Source: Haematococcus lacustris (taxonomy: Eukaryota; Chlorophyta; Chlorophyceae; Chlamydomonadales; Haematococcaceae). From it: a DNA stretch of 64,000 nt. The DNA is taken from assembly GCA_030144725.1 (NCBI GenBank), contig JASKMD010000012.1, positions 3,927,848-3,991,847 of the forward strand. The letters run 5' to 3'. The position numbers and the translations under genes are program-made. Below, piece after piece: positions 11,701 through 24,739 of the stretch. Position 1 is the stretch's first letter. Every line of letters begins with the position of its first letter. A model generated the notes under the pieces. That model had not been told where the DNA came from. It saw only the letters and a list, made by a program, of their open reading frames with translations, and did not search any database.

Positions 11701-12784
11701 GCATGGCTGCATAGCCCAGCTGCATTGGTGGCGCAGCATAAGCTTGGGACATTGGCATGACAGATGGCAACGGCTGCTGCATGGCAGGGTGCGACATTGG
11801 GTAACCCATTTGCTGCATGGGCTGCTGCAGGTGGTGAGGCATGGGCTGCAGCAAGGGCTGTGGCATGGGCTGCCGAGTACGCTGGCGTTGCGGAGGCTGC
11901 GGCAGCGCACGAGCTTGGAGCTCAGCTAACTGTTGCCGCAACAGGAGCACCTCCTCTGACACTGGGTCCTGCTCTGCGCGTAGCGGTGGGCGATCAGCAG
12001 TGGCAGGCACGTAACGCATGCTGTCAAGCAGGTTCTCATGCGCTGCACTGACTGCATGCAAGGCAGCTCTGAAGGCGCGCTGATCCTGCCGGTCCTCTGC
12101 ATCCGGCACAGCCTGGTGGAATAGGCGGACAGCCTCGTCCCTGAGCTTGGTGCGCTGCTCCTGGCGCATGGTGGGCACTTGCAGGCAATGAGAGAAGAGG
12201 TGGTTGATGGCAGTGAAGTGGGTCAGCGTGCCACGCCTGATGGCCTCATTCACAGCGCTCTCAAAGGCTGTGGCAAAAGCCTTAGCGCTGCTGCACCCTT
12301 TGCCCCCTAGCACGAGAGCTGGGTCTAGGCCTGCCTGGTGGCTGGGTGGGTCTATCAGCTGCTCCTCCACCAGGTCTAGCAAGGCCTCTAACGCTTCTGC
12401 CCTGTCTGCCTCGTCACCCCAACCATCTACCAGCTGCTCATAAGCATCTGCGATGGACTGAAAGAAGACGCCATCCATGGTAGAGCTAGCTAGCAAGTGA
12501 TGGAACGCATTCACCGGTATGTGGAGGTTGAGGCCAAGGTAAGCCCGCAGCTTGAGGCTGAAGGCTCTGAAAGCTAGCCGGGAAGTGCCAGTAAGTTCTG
12601 GCACCGCCATGGAGACAATCGCCATGTGCTGAGCTGCGCGGCTGCTGCGGACTGGGGTTGGGGCTGGAACCTGGGGCGGTGCTGCTGCGTCGAAGACTGG
12701 GTTGTCCGTGGAGCTGTACGGTCCGTTAAGCTCCAACGGTGTGCCCAGTACAGGCGGCTGAGTAATGGCAGCCACCTCGCGCAA
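8705..12784 (-). CDS. Gag-protease polyprotein of a retroelement lacking pol
   Basis: A single ORF of 1,359 residues. Residues about 50-260 are helical and gag/capsid-like, followed by a Met/Gln/Pro-rich linker. A CPLHPYAGHDLAEC cluster lies at 387-400 and a retroviral-type CCHC knuckle (C-x2-C-x4-H-x4-C) at 465-478. A retropepsin-like domain follows, with LDGGSDSCLIS at about 682-692 and LLLGANFLSQ near 757-766. Most retropepsins have D-T/S-G where this has D-G-G. After a low-complexity stretch come a hydrophobic segment (about 1010-1030) and a C-terminal region resembling the DNA adenine-methyltransferase-like domain of some algal retroelements (IISNPDP, then PPARFRWIQQLKQAERL), with the usual NPP motif altered. 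Reverse transcriptase, RNase H and integrase are absent, and I found no LTRs. The intact frame over 4 kb suggests recent activity or selection on a non-autonomous element. The gag and protease calls are fairly sure; the methyltransferase call is tentative. Confidence 0.75.
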   Translation of the reverse strand: MREVAAITQPPVLGTPLELNGPYSSTDNPVFDAAAPPQVPAPTPVRSSRAAQHMAIVSMAVPELTGTSRLAFRAFSLKLRAYLGLNLHIPVNAFHHLLASSTMDGVFFQSIADAYEQLVDGWGDEADRAEALEALLDLVEEQLIDPPSHQAGLDPALVLGGKGCSSAKAFATAFESAVNEAIRRGTLTHFTAINHLFSHCLQVPTMRQEQRTKLRDEAVRLFHQAVPDAEDRQDQRAFRAALHAVSAAHENLLDSMRYVPATADRPPLRAEQDPVSEEVLLLRQQLAELQARALPQPPQRQRTRQPMPQPLLQPMPHHLQQPMQQMGYPMSHPAMQQPLPSVMPMSQAYAAPPMQLGYAAMPQPALRSAPMQHAPMQTQRSRPAKTCPLHPYAGHDLAECRQFQAMPPHEQQRVIGGSAPRAAHAVATHPVGSEVSRAITDPRQRTPLLDRGYVPAAPAHAQHTCSYCHKRYHPPERCFKLYPHLQAAPPPSLSGPARAHTVSAEGPGLGAWDMSGHWVSQDARVQPLSYPEHGSFCIITANAARAVPFTPMSAAPPAAATHTLPKAAAPAPPAAPATTPTMGSVFPPLATQPGLQELAMQLQLLAQRVTRIEQHLSPNVTPVVDTAAHIAVEPPRATAVRAACHTAVPNQHLTYFSNVTVQSGCAVADSEGQLHLLRGVMLDGGSDSCLISHECATALNLPLTPCSRRLSTASGAEALATQVATLRVSLSYGTPQAMVHDLEAIVMPPGSPLAYDLLLGANFLSQTKGVCDVYDRQFSYCPRLHSHGDIRTSHSLPVTGPKGCLPLLYSAPMGSSQLLVACTAVSHSQVQPCATSGTASAMIHTPGVHLHVGTPPVAAGTTTPSAVSRGGDLATTEGARSGVATDDAPIPAGSGVKSVRSSAQPATRRGGGTASQSVLSSARDPAARRTSQTSSASQRSAKHLAVGTAAAQHVAKQQRSSAPTLPPPSPLLPRRSSREVVWHTLTPLRLFLSFLFLLWLPAIVTSLPPPIPDLPTSAIACSVISMVLPDGPAAAHSPEQYTQLPNGVPNGVTSKKGTTHEPNIQERELALGYVVGTTAAPGLTTADRHQITGHCMDATAAESLYAVAAALHHASLLHAHAHSCLSSSSLSHALVVAAGGGAQLLPSSHTSTTQHCSPSTAPDPALPTATAAQPAVTLAHLADVATPNVTYTITHPQCSGFRITPQELRVASTVINLDLMHSLLDPCTTTPIIISGLELQPLSAQLHLSLSPAAYRALLQQQPIDAIISNPDPAILDLLLPLAVIYAHSLVCMLVPHAYLSDAPPARFRWIQQLKQAERLLHVTCPSLGSGMGWVMVFSSKAQKRHLLKLPVMGAYLKL

Positions 12785-13684
12785 GCACGAATGCGGATGT
12801 AAGCGCTAATGCACTGGGCGAACGTGTTGAAGAAACACGCACCGCAGAGCTACGGTTGGCTGCAGCCTGAACACCCCGGAGTGCCCAGGACTGCAGCCGA
12901 AGTGAAGATGCTGACGCCCAGACGTCCGTCTGTCGACAGCTGAAGGCAATTGATAACCTTCCTCCGGGGAAAAGAGCTTAGAAGAAATGTAAGATAGCAA
13001 ACGGAATGAGTAAGGACGCCTCGACTAGCAGCAAGCAAGGCAAAGCTGATACCCGTCACCAGGATGGTGCCGGCCTTCAGATGCCGATGGCAGTGAGCTG
13101 AGAATACCTCCAGACTTGGGTGCCCGTGATTACATCGGACAGCTGGTAAGGTCTTCTAAGCTGCCGCCGCAGCATCCCAATCCACTACAAATACCCAAAC
13201 CCCCATGCAACCATGTCAGAACTGTTATGCAAGTCGCAGGATACACACACAAACCCACCCACAGTAGCCAGGTCACATCAACCATCATACACCAATCACC
13301 ATCTACCGTGATACCACCAACTGTCATGCTTGCATGGCTAGCCATGTCACGCATTCCGTACGGTCACGCTCATGGTTGTGACAGTCAGCGTGCCTTGTGC
13401 AGACTCCAGCTCGGCCCATCTGCGTGCGTGCATCCATCCTCAAGCTCCTAGTGCTCGTGCTCAAAAACATCCCACATGGGAGGCTTGTGATGAGAACGGG
13501 GCAAGAGGTAAGTGTCATTTCAGAAACACGACTCAGTTATCATGTTTGACCATACTTCATGCAGCAGTTTGCCATACTCTTTGCAGGACCCGGCACTCTT
13601 GTCAGACATGGCAGTCCTATGGCATAACCAAGCGACAAGCCACTAAGACCTAAGCCACAGGTCAGATTACTGAGCCAGTCATGC
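12785..13684. other. Intergenic, no gene recognised
   Basis: This lies between the retroelement ORF start and the 3' end of the HAD gene. It presumably holds the retroelement's 5' untranslated part (about 12785-13080). I see no LTR pair, tRNA or conserved ORF. Confidence 0.4.
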
Positions 13685-14895
13685 TCAGTTCGCGCTGCCC
13701 TCGGCCAACAGGTCATGGAACTGCTGCCTGGTGATGACCTGGATGCGTGTGTTGCCTGCTGCCCGGGCCCGCTCTTCGGGCGTGTTGTAGCCCCAGTCTG
13801 CCAGGAGGAGCTTCCAGCCATGCAGTTCGCTGTCCTGGCACACCTGATGGCCGCATTAATGACAATACAATTGATTAGTTATCAATCACTAATCATTCAT
13901 CAGTGACATTGATGATGTATTATACAATTGAGTTGCAACCACCGTCGACGGGGCGGGATGGCGCTGGCCCCTTAGTCGAGGGTGGGTCGGAGCCATGAGG
14001 CATTGAGCGAACACGTCGAAGCATGGAAGCGGCACTGGGTTATGGTCAACTATGCCATGTGATGATGATGACTTGGCATGCAGTGGCATACTGCAACAAT
14101 GATGCTGAGCAAAGCACCATGCAATGAGGAGGAGGTTGACACCTAGTGGATAGATGCCTTGTGCTACTTTCAAAATGCACTGCTTGCGGCCCTACCTTTT
14201 CCAATGTGCTCAGCTTGTCTTCCACAAAGATCTTGTCCGAAGCGTCAGGGTGACGGCTGGCCAGCATGGCCAACACCTCGCCCTTGGGCCGACCGCTGAT
14301 GGTCTGTGAGAAGATGTGTTCTGGAGGCAGTGCCACGCCAGCCATGTCGCGCAGGAGGATCTCAGTGTAGGTCGCCTGCAGGGCCCAGGGCCCACAGCAA
14401 TCAGGGTGGGCCTCAGCGGTGCCGCAGCAGCCGCAAGGTGGCTACAGGGCCATAGGGCAACAGAGCAACAGGGTGGCAACAGGGCGGCAACAGGGCGGCT
14501 ACAGCGGTCACAGCATGCCGCAGGGTGATGTGGGAAAGGCTGTCAGGCACTGGTGGCTTAGCTCCAGTATGCAGGGGCAGACACAGAAATGCAGGGCTAG
14601 GAGTGGCAGCCCCAGCTCAAAAAGGCTTGATATACTCACGGTGTGTGTGAGGTCACAGGGAGTGTGACAGGTGAGTGACAGAGTGAGGCAGTCCCCACAG
14701 GGGGGCTTGTGGAGTAGCCATGTGCTCCTTGTGTATGCGCCCTAGGGCCGGCCTCATCTCGGGCATGTACTGTGTTGTAGTGTTTTTGTTATCTTGTTAT
14801 GGGTGTGGTGTTGGTGAGGGGTTCACACCCTTATGAGTGCATCATCAAAGGTAGGGGCCACTGAAACATTGTACTGCAAACATGTCGACCTGAGA

Positions 14896-14955
<60 letters not shown>

Positions 14956-14961
14956 TCGCCG

Positions 14962-14993
<32 letters not shown>

Positions 14994-17118
14994 TCTGCCG
15001 TTGCCGCTGCTGCTGCTGTGATCCTGTTGATGGTGCTGACCATCGCTTCACTCACCTGTTTAGTGGTCACGATGTACAACTGATCAGCTGCCATGGCAGC
15101 CTTTAAGGACTCGGGCACCCCCTCATAGATGCTGTTGGGTGCCAGCCAGTCGCTCACATCCTCAGCTATCCAGTCGTCCCGCACCTTGCCAAACAACTGG
15201 ACCAACTGCACACCCAGCAGGTTTTGAACAAGGCAGGCAAGGCAGCATGTGACCACAGTGAGTGGCAGGGGTGGGGGGCCAGGCAGGAGGGTGGCAGGCA
15301 GGTGGGTGGGTGGGTAGCAGGCAGGCAGGCAGCAGGGTTGTGGGTGGGTGGGTGGGTGGGTGGGTGGGTGGGTGGGTGGGTGGGTGGGTGGGTGGGTGGG
15401 TGGGTGGGTGGGTGGGTGGGTGGGTGGGTGGGTGGGTGGGTGGGTGGGTGGGTGGGTGGGTGGGTGGGTGGGTGGGTGGGTGGGTGGGTGGGTGGGTGGG
15501 TGGGTGGGTGGGTGGGTGGGTGGGTGGGTGGGTGGGTGGGTGGGTGGGTGGGTGGGTGGGTGGGTGGGTGGGTGGGTGGGTGGGTGGGTGGGTGGGTGGG
15601 TGGGTGGGTGGGTGGGTGGGTGGGTGGGTGGGTGGGTGGGTGGGTGGGTGGGTGGGTGGGTGGGTGGGTGGGTGGGTGGGTGGGTGGGTGGGTGGGTGGG
15701 TGGGTGGGTGGGTGGGTGGGTGGGTGGGTGGGTGGGTGGGTGGGTGGGTGGGTGGGTGGGTGGGTGGGTGGGTGGGTGGGTGGGTGGGTGGGTGGGTGGG
15801 TGGGTGGGTGGGTGGGTGGGTGGGTGGGTGGGTGGGTGGGTGGGTGGGTGGGTGGGTGGGTGGGTGGGTGGGTGGGTGGGTGGGTGGGCTCGTACTCCCA
15901 GGCCGACACCCTGGCAGGATGGTTGGTTTTGAACACCTCAGCTTCCCACCAGTTTGATACCCTGGGACCATTGCTGGCGTGCACCATGGTCTGCCTGCTC
16001 CCATTGACATGCGCGTATTACTGCCAGTGTGACATTTCTCCATGCTGTTTGCATGAGAATGTCTGCACCTCTGAGCGGTCACACTCCCACTCCTTCATGC
16101 GCTGGGGTAGCATCTGGTCCCAGTTGACCAGCATGTCTTCACAGCTGGTGCCCTCATACAGGCAGCGGATCATGATCACGTTCTCATACCTGCATCACCA
16201 GCAGCCAGGCTGGGGTCCAGAGTCCAGGGGGCAGCTGGGGTGGGCAGGGAGGGACTGAGTCGATCCTGAAGCAAAGCACTGCGGTGAGAGAAGGCAGCAG
16301 CCTTCCTCGATGCGTGCGCCAACCATCAAAGCCCAGTTCTGTTTCCCCTGGAACACTTATCCAGCTTGGTATGTCCCTTGGAACACTTCTTCAACACTGT
16401 CGTGCTGTCGTAGTGTAGCGACCATGGCGAAGCTTTGTGTGTTGTGCAGAGTATAAGCCACCTCTATTCACCAGGTGTATTACCCCTAGTCTCCGCGCCT
16501 GGCTAGGTCAGGGGCAGGCCAAAGCTGGGCCACCCTCCCCAAAGCAAGGTGAATGGCTGGACCTGTACTGCCGCACCACACCCAACAAACGGTGGAGTGT
16601 CAGGGGTCAGGGGTCTCTTGTCAACTAGGGTCTTGCTTAGCAGTTAGCAACCCCTGAGGCGTGTCTTGCTTAGGCAAGGACTATGCTAGCTAACCATGTA
16701 CGTCCTAAGGCTCAGGTGGGAACCAGTCAGCAGCGTTGCACTCAGTCACAAGTGGCGCAGCAGTGACTCCTACCCCGTCTCTACCACCGGACGTACAGTG
16801 CGCATCTTGTCCAGCAGCTCGGGCCTTCTGCTGAGTGCTTGCTCTGTTGCGAAGATCTCTGGCCATTTCAGGCATGCGGCCTGGCACAGCAATGCCAGGG
16901 TTGTCAGGGCGAGGGGGCGAGCGCCTGCCGTGCATGCCGGTGCCTACCCGGAAGGCAGATTGCGCGCTTTCGCCGACGGAGTCACAAACGACGCCATCGA
17001 AGTCCAGCGCGATAAGTCGAGCTGAGCAGTGCACTGTCCGTCGGGGACGCACCGACGCCATGGTGCGCACTTGTGGTGCGCGAGCTAAGGCTCGCCACAT
17101 CGGCGCCGCTGAGTTCAC
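13685..17118 (-). CDS. HAD-superfamily hydrolase, probably organellar (complete, 6 exons)
   Basis: Exons 17118-16948, 16880-16774, 16189-16069, 15205-15056, 14375-14196 and 13843-13685 join with perfect phase into 295 residues. The haloacid-dehalogenase motifs are all present: motif I ALDFDGVVCDS (nucleophile D39, D41), motif II YIVTTK, motif III GRPKGEV, and motif IV FVEDKLSTLEK. The last exon gives the conserved LADWGYNTPEERARA and stop. The family is a plant/algal HAD phosphatase-like protein; the substrate is not known to me. The N-terminus is Arg/Ala/Ser-rich without acids for about 33 residues, as in chloroplast or mitochondrial transit peptides. Intron 3 (16068-15206) contains the huge (TGGG)n tract and intron 4 (15055-14376) the CTG tract. 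Exon 2 is only 107 nt and easily missed; VRPVVETG is completed across its donor. Confidence 0.93.
14896..15018. repeat. (CTG)n microsatellite in HAD intron 4
   Basis: Roughly 120 bp of CTG triplets with a few interruptions (TGGCGTCGCCG, TTC, CCG). It lies within the intron just after exon 15205-15056 in the gene's direction, where it reads CAG. It gives spurious poly-Leu and poly-Ala ORFs. Confidence 0.95.
15340..15888. repeat. (TGGG)n microsatellite, about 137 uninterrupted units
   Basis: About 550 bp of perfect TGGG on the plus strand (CCCA on the gene's sense strand) inside intron 3 of the HAD gene. Long apparent ORFs reading GWVG or THPP repeats are artefacts. The G-rich strand satisfies the pattern for very many G-quadruplexes. 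The perfection over this length implies recent expansion or assembly from long reads. Confidence 0.98.
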
Positions 17119-17278
17119 GGCTAATGTCTCACCGCTTGCTGGTTGGGGTGAGCCAACAAATTTTGTCTCTGGCTCAGGATTGCCTCTTACGCTAAGTTGA
17201 CATTCAACCCGCAGCTACAACGATTAGGGGTAGGGTGAAGCATATAGGCCTTTTGTATCCTACGTACTGCTCCTGGTC

Positions 17279-19019
17279 ACCCCTCCCATTGGACCCCCCC
17301 CCCCCCCTAACGATAAGGGACAACGGCTTTTCCGGACACCCCTGCAATGCCTATCTATACTGGGTAATGCCTATCCTGCTTGCAATGCCTATCTATATTG
17401 GGTAATGGCTGCCTACTGCTCCTTTCCATCTGTCATCACATACACGGTCTGCTCCTTGTAGGCCCCCTCTTTGTTCTTCAAGTATGCACACGCCACGAGA
17501 ATGCCTGTCTGCAGTGCATGCCAGTGCTCTGACATGACCTTAACTCTGCGCTCAGCCGTCAGCTTCTCTGACCAATCACATGAAATCACCACCTTCCCAT
17601 CCTTGCCTGCCTTGAGAGCCTCACGGTGACCACGGAAAACCTGCAGCTGATGATGTGCCAACCGGTGGTGCCTGATGTACTCTAGCATCTGCTTGTTCAG
17701 CATGCCAACAGCATCACTCAAGCTCATCCTCATGCACAACAGCTCAACTTTAGCCTTGCCTGCTGCTGCTGCCGGCCGGCTGCCTACAACTGATGATGGC
17801 TTTCCACACTGACGCACAATGAGCATGACGCTGCCATCTGCATCAGGCTGCAGCTGCAGCTTGCGCGACTTGCAATGGGGGCATGTGCGCAGAGAGCAGG
17901 CAAGGCTAGGCTGCTGGCTAAGCTCACAAGGACATTGGAACAACTGCCGCATAGCTGTGGCGCTCAAGGGCTGGGTTTTGCTGGGAGGTGGTGGGACGGG
18001 GATGGGGGATGGGGGAGGGAGGGGAGGGGGTGAAGGCAGCGAGACAGCGGGAGGGCCAAGAGGGGAGAGGGGAGGGGAGAAGGGAGGGGGGGTCTGCCAT
18101 GGCTAACGCTCTTGATCCGCTTGCCACCCATGTTCCTGCTGCTCAAACTCACAAAGTGGGTCAATGAGGTCCAAGTTGCAACAGGTCTTGCACACACACA
18201 CTTGCCGCTGTGATGCTGTCAGGCGTGCCACCCACGGCGGCCTCAGCGTGACAAACGTGCTGAGGCTGACACGCATGCTGGGTGGCTGCTGCAGTTGTCC
18301 TCCTTGCGGATGATGCTTCTGCCGCCATTGCTCCTCCAAGTGCTGTTGCTCTTCATCAAACTCACGCCACATCACCATCAGTGAGCTCTCTCACTGCTCC
18401 TGCTCCTGTCGGTGTGTAGTGCACTGCGTGGCGCTGTGGCAGCAGGGGTGGTGGCTACAGGGGGAGGGTAGTGGGGAGGGGGGGGGGAGTGAGGGGGGCA
18501 GCAACATGCAGCAGCTTTGGCAGCCCCCCTCTCTCTGAGGAACTGTATGTTGCTGGGTGAACAACCAGCCTCCACCTCGCACTGCCACCAGCTCGTTTCA
18601 GCAGGGCTGATGGCCTGCAGACAGGCCAGGTTTTGGTCGTGCCAGGGGCAGGGGCCGGGGCTAGGGCTGCAGCTAGGGGAGGGGCAGGGGCTGGGGTTGG
18701 GGCAGCCCGAGGGGCTGGTGTGGGGGCTGGTGTGGGGGCTGTGATGAGGGCTCAGGTGGTGGTGAGTGCTGGGATGAGGGGTGGAGTGGGAGCCACGATC
18801 GCGTTAATCAGGGACTCTGGTTAGCTACTGGGTCAACGTACATCAAGTCCGCATGCTCGGCAAGGTCGGATACCCGGCAACATGCCCAACCAGCTCAGCG
18901 TGTGCCTCAGCGCAGCCGCACTCCGACGTTTCAATCCGCGTGTAATTCCGTGCAGAGATGAGTCCGGAAAAGCCGTTGTCCCTTATCGTTAGGGGGGTTG
19001 GTTGTCCAATGGGAGGGGT
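17279..19019. mobile_element. DNA transposon with ~50-bp terminal inverted repeats
   Basis: The left end (17279-17335) and the right end (18964-19019) are inverse complements: ACCCCTCCCATTGGAC, a C-run, then CTAACGATAAGGGACAACGG and CTTTTCCGGA. The left C-run is longer than the right, and the right has a TTGGTTG insertion. Between them lies a minus-strand transposase-like ORF set. No clear target duplication was seen, so the exact ends are uncertain by a few bases. The element sits about 160 bp upstream of the HAD gene start. Confidence 0.75.
17413..18378 (-). pseudogene. Transposase-like gene inside the TIR element
   Basis: Two minus-strand ORFs, 18378-18103 and 17967-17413, are separated by a pyrimidine-rich stretch that looks like an intron. 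The first has a Cys-rich segment (CVCKTCCNLDLIDPLCEF) and the second CPCE...CPHC, both zinc-binding in style. The second ends with VVISCDWSEKLTAERR followed by EHWHALQTGILVACAYL, resembling the DFAENY region of a widespread uncharacterised DDE-type transposase-like family seen in algae and animals. It stops soon after, so the rest of the catalytic core is missing. The class is not certain. The transposase assignment rests on that motif plus the flanking inverted repeats. Confidence 0.5.
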
Positions 19020-19319
19020 CTAATTTTATCTAGCCTAGAAATCTAGGTATTCGAGCCATTTTTCTAGGTATTTTCTAGGTCCCTCTTGCCTAGAATTCTA
19101 GGCTTTTCTAGGAATCCGAGCCACCTAGAATTCTATAGGCGTACCCTACCTGTCGTACATTGACATATTGATGGATGTATCTACATTCCTATGTCCCTAT
19201 TCTCCTGTGGAGCCCCTACACTTCTCCACAGCAGTGAGAGACCCGTGTGTGTCCCTAATCAAGGTGTCGGGACCTAACCTATTTCGCTGCATCCCCCACC
19301 AAGCCATTTCTATGTATTC
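19020..19319. other. Cluster of CCTAG palindromes; otherwise no gene
   Basis: At 19034-19137 the sequence repeatedly uses CCTAGAAATCTAGG, TTTCTAGGTATT and a perfect 14-nt palindrome CCTAGAATTCTAGG (19089-19102). No coding potential was seen. It is immediately outside the TIR transposon. Confidence 0.6.
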
Positions 19320-19762
19320 CAGGCTTGTGAATCTTCAGATTTTCAGATTTTCATTTTCATTTTCACAATGAATTTTTCAGATTCTCATGAAAAACTGAAA
19401 GAGTTTCATCGTCAGTGAAATTGAGCGGATGCCGCTGTTTCTCAGCCTACCCTTTAAAACGCGGCTTGTCTGTAGGCCTGCAATGTTTGAAATGCATAAA
19501 TACTTAGTTTGCCAAAGGTCAGACATGCAAGCCAGTTTAAAAGATGCAAGCCGTCCATGCTGTCCGTGGATCCGCCATCTGTGGCGTTTTCTGGCTCGCG
19601 CTTCTTCCGCTGTGGCTGTAGCGCGCTCGCGCCAGCCAAGCCTATCACAGCCAAGCCAATCACTCTGCAACACCCGATCTGCGATCTGACCGGAGGCAGC
19701 ACCCGGCACCCGGCACTTTCAGATGATACGGCACCCGGCACCCGGCACTTTCAGATGATACG
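19320..19762. mobile_element. hAT-like MITE, copy 1 (right end truncated)
   Basis: Nearly all of this stretch aligns with the complete MITE at 47028-47491 (shared GAGCGGATGCCGCTG, GTAGGCCTGCA, GACATGCAAGCC and GGATCCGCCATCTGTGGCG). The left end keeps TTGTGAATCTTCAGATTTTC. The right end lacks the CACAACACTG terminus and instead has a duplicated CCCGGCACTTTCAGATGATACGG unit before joining the Fanzor-like fragment. Confidence 0.75.
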
Positions 19763-20475
19763 GGGGAACAGCTCGGTGAGGATGTTGGCTAAGTTTGTCT
19801 CCAGCTTCTGGCCCACATCGTCCACGGTGTTGGTGTCGTGTTGATAGCGAGGTACAGCGTTGAGCTCGGCGCTGAGGGCCGGGTACGCGGCCAACACCGA
19901 GACTGCATTCCGGGAGGGGGCAGACCGCGGCCGAGCTGCAGGTACAGGTTGCGCTCCGCCAAGCTCGGGATGACCGCGTCCTCAGCAGGGATTTCCTCCA
20001 AGACCTCCCGCCCGTCCGCAAGTACAGTGACGCGTGTGAAACAGCCGCGCACCATGAGGCCCAACAGCAAGCTGGCGAGCAGCGCCCTCTTGCTGGAAGC
20101 CTCTACCCAAAACACAAGTTGGTCGTAAAGCCGCGCCTCCACCATTTCGGAAGGCACGACCGCGCCCGCCTCTAAACCCGCAGCGGACACACCCCTCATC
20201 AAGGTGTGCATTTTGCCATGTGTAATTGTGGTTGCGGGCCCAGTGCGCTTCACCGTTGGCCTGCATGTTCCAACTTGGTTCTGGCTGCGCGTCGGCCTAA
20301 CCTAACTGTCCGAGGCATTACGTCTACGCTGTCTGTTTCTCTGCATTTCTTTCGCCTTGCTTTACTTTGTGCTGCATTTCCTTTGTGAATAGCTAACTGC
20401 TTTGTAGTTTGCTGTTTCTCCTGTTTATTTCCTGGTTTTACTTTTTTACATATATTTTTCTGGCAGGCTAGTACG
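19763..20475 (-). pseudogene. 5' fragment of a Fanzor-like nuclease gene
   Basis: Read on the minus strand this matches the first third of the gene at 32890-33290: a start MQANG, then HTLMRGVSAAGLEAG, VVPSE, EARLYDQLV and KRALL, and finally VDDVGQKLET. Compared with that copy it retains an extra internal segment (VTVLADGREVLEEIPAEDAV) that the other has lost, so neither is the ancestral length. Frameshifts occur after about 40 and 120 codons. The sequence upstream (20290-20475) also matches the leader at 32740-32890, with a T-rich tract and ACAGTTAGGTTG. It is cut at 19762 by the MITE. Confidence 0.75.
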
Positions 20476-20495
20476 CAGACTGGACGCAAACCAGG

Positions 20496-24593
<4,098 letters not shown>

Positions 24594-24731
24594 GGAGGGT
24601 GGTATGCTGCAGGCCTGGCCAGGTGCGATTTGTTCAGGCAATGAGTCGTGCAGGTTGACCTCATGACACTGCCACTGACACCCAGCAGCATCATCGTGAG
24701 AGCAGCAGCAATGCAGCTATAGTATTATCAG

Positions 24732-24736
24732 TGTAA
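24732..24736 (+). promoter_or_regulatory. TGTAA polyadenylation signal for PP2C gene
   Basis: TGTAA, the usual volvocalean polyadenylation signal, lies 139 nt after the PP2C stop in sense orientation, a normal 3' UTR distance. Confidence 0.45.
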
Positions 24737-24739
24737 GGT

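Noticed and set aside
7900..13900. LTRs around the gag ORF
   Set aside because: I compared both flanks by eye and found only an 11-bp shared string (CACGAATGCGG), not enough for an LTR pair.
15224..16258. Long ORFs of GWVG or THPP repeats on both strands
   Set aside because: They are translations of the intronic (TGGG)n tract; the HAD exons flank it on the minus strand with exact phase.
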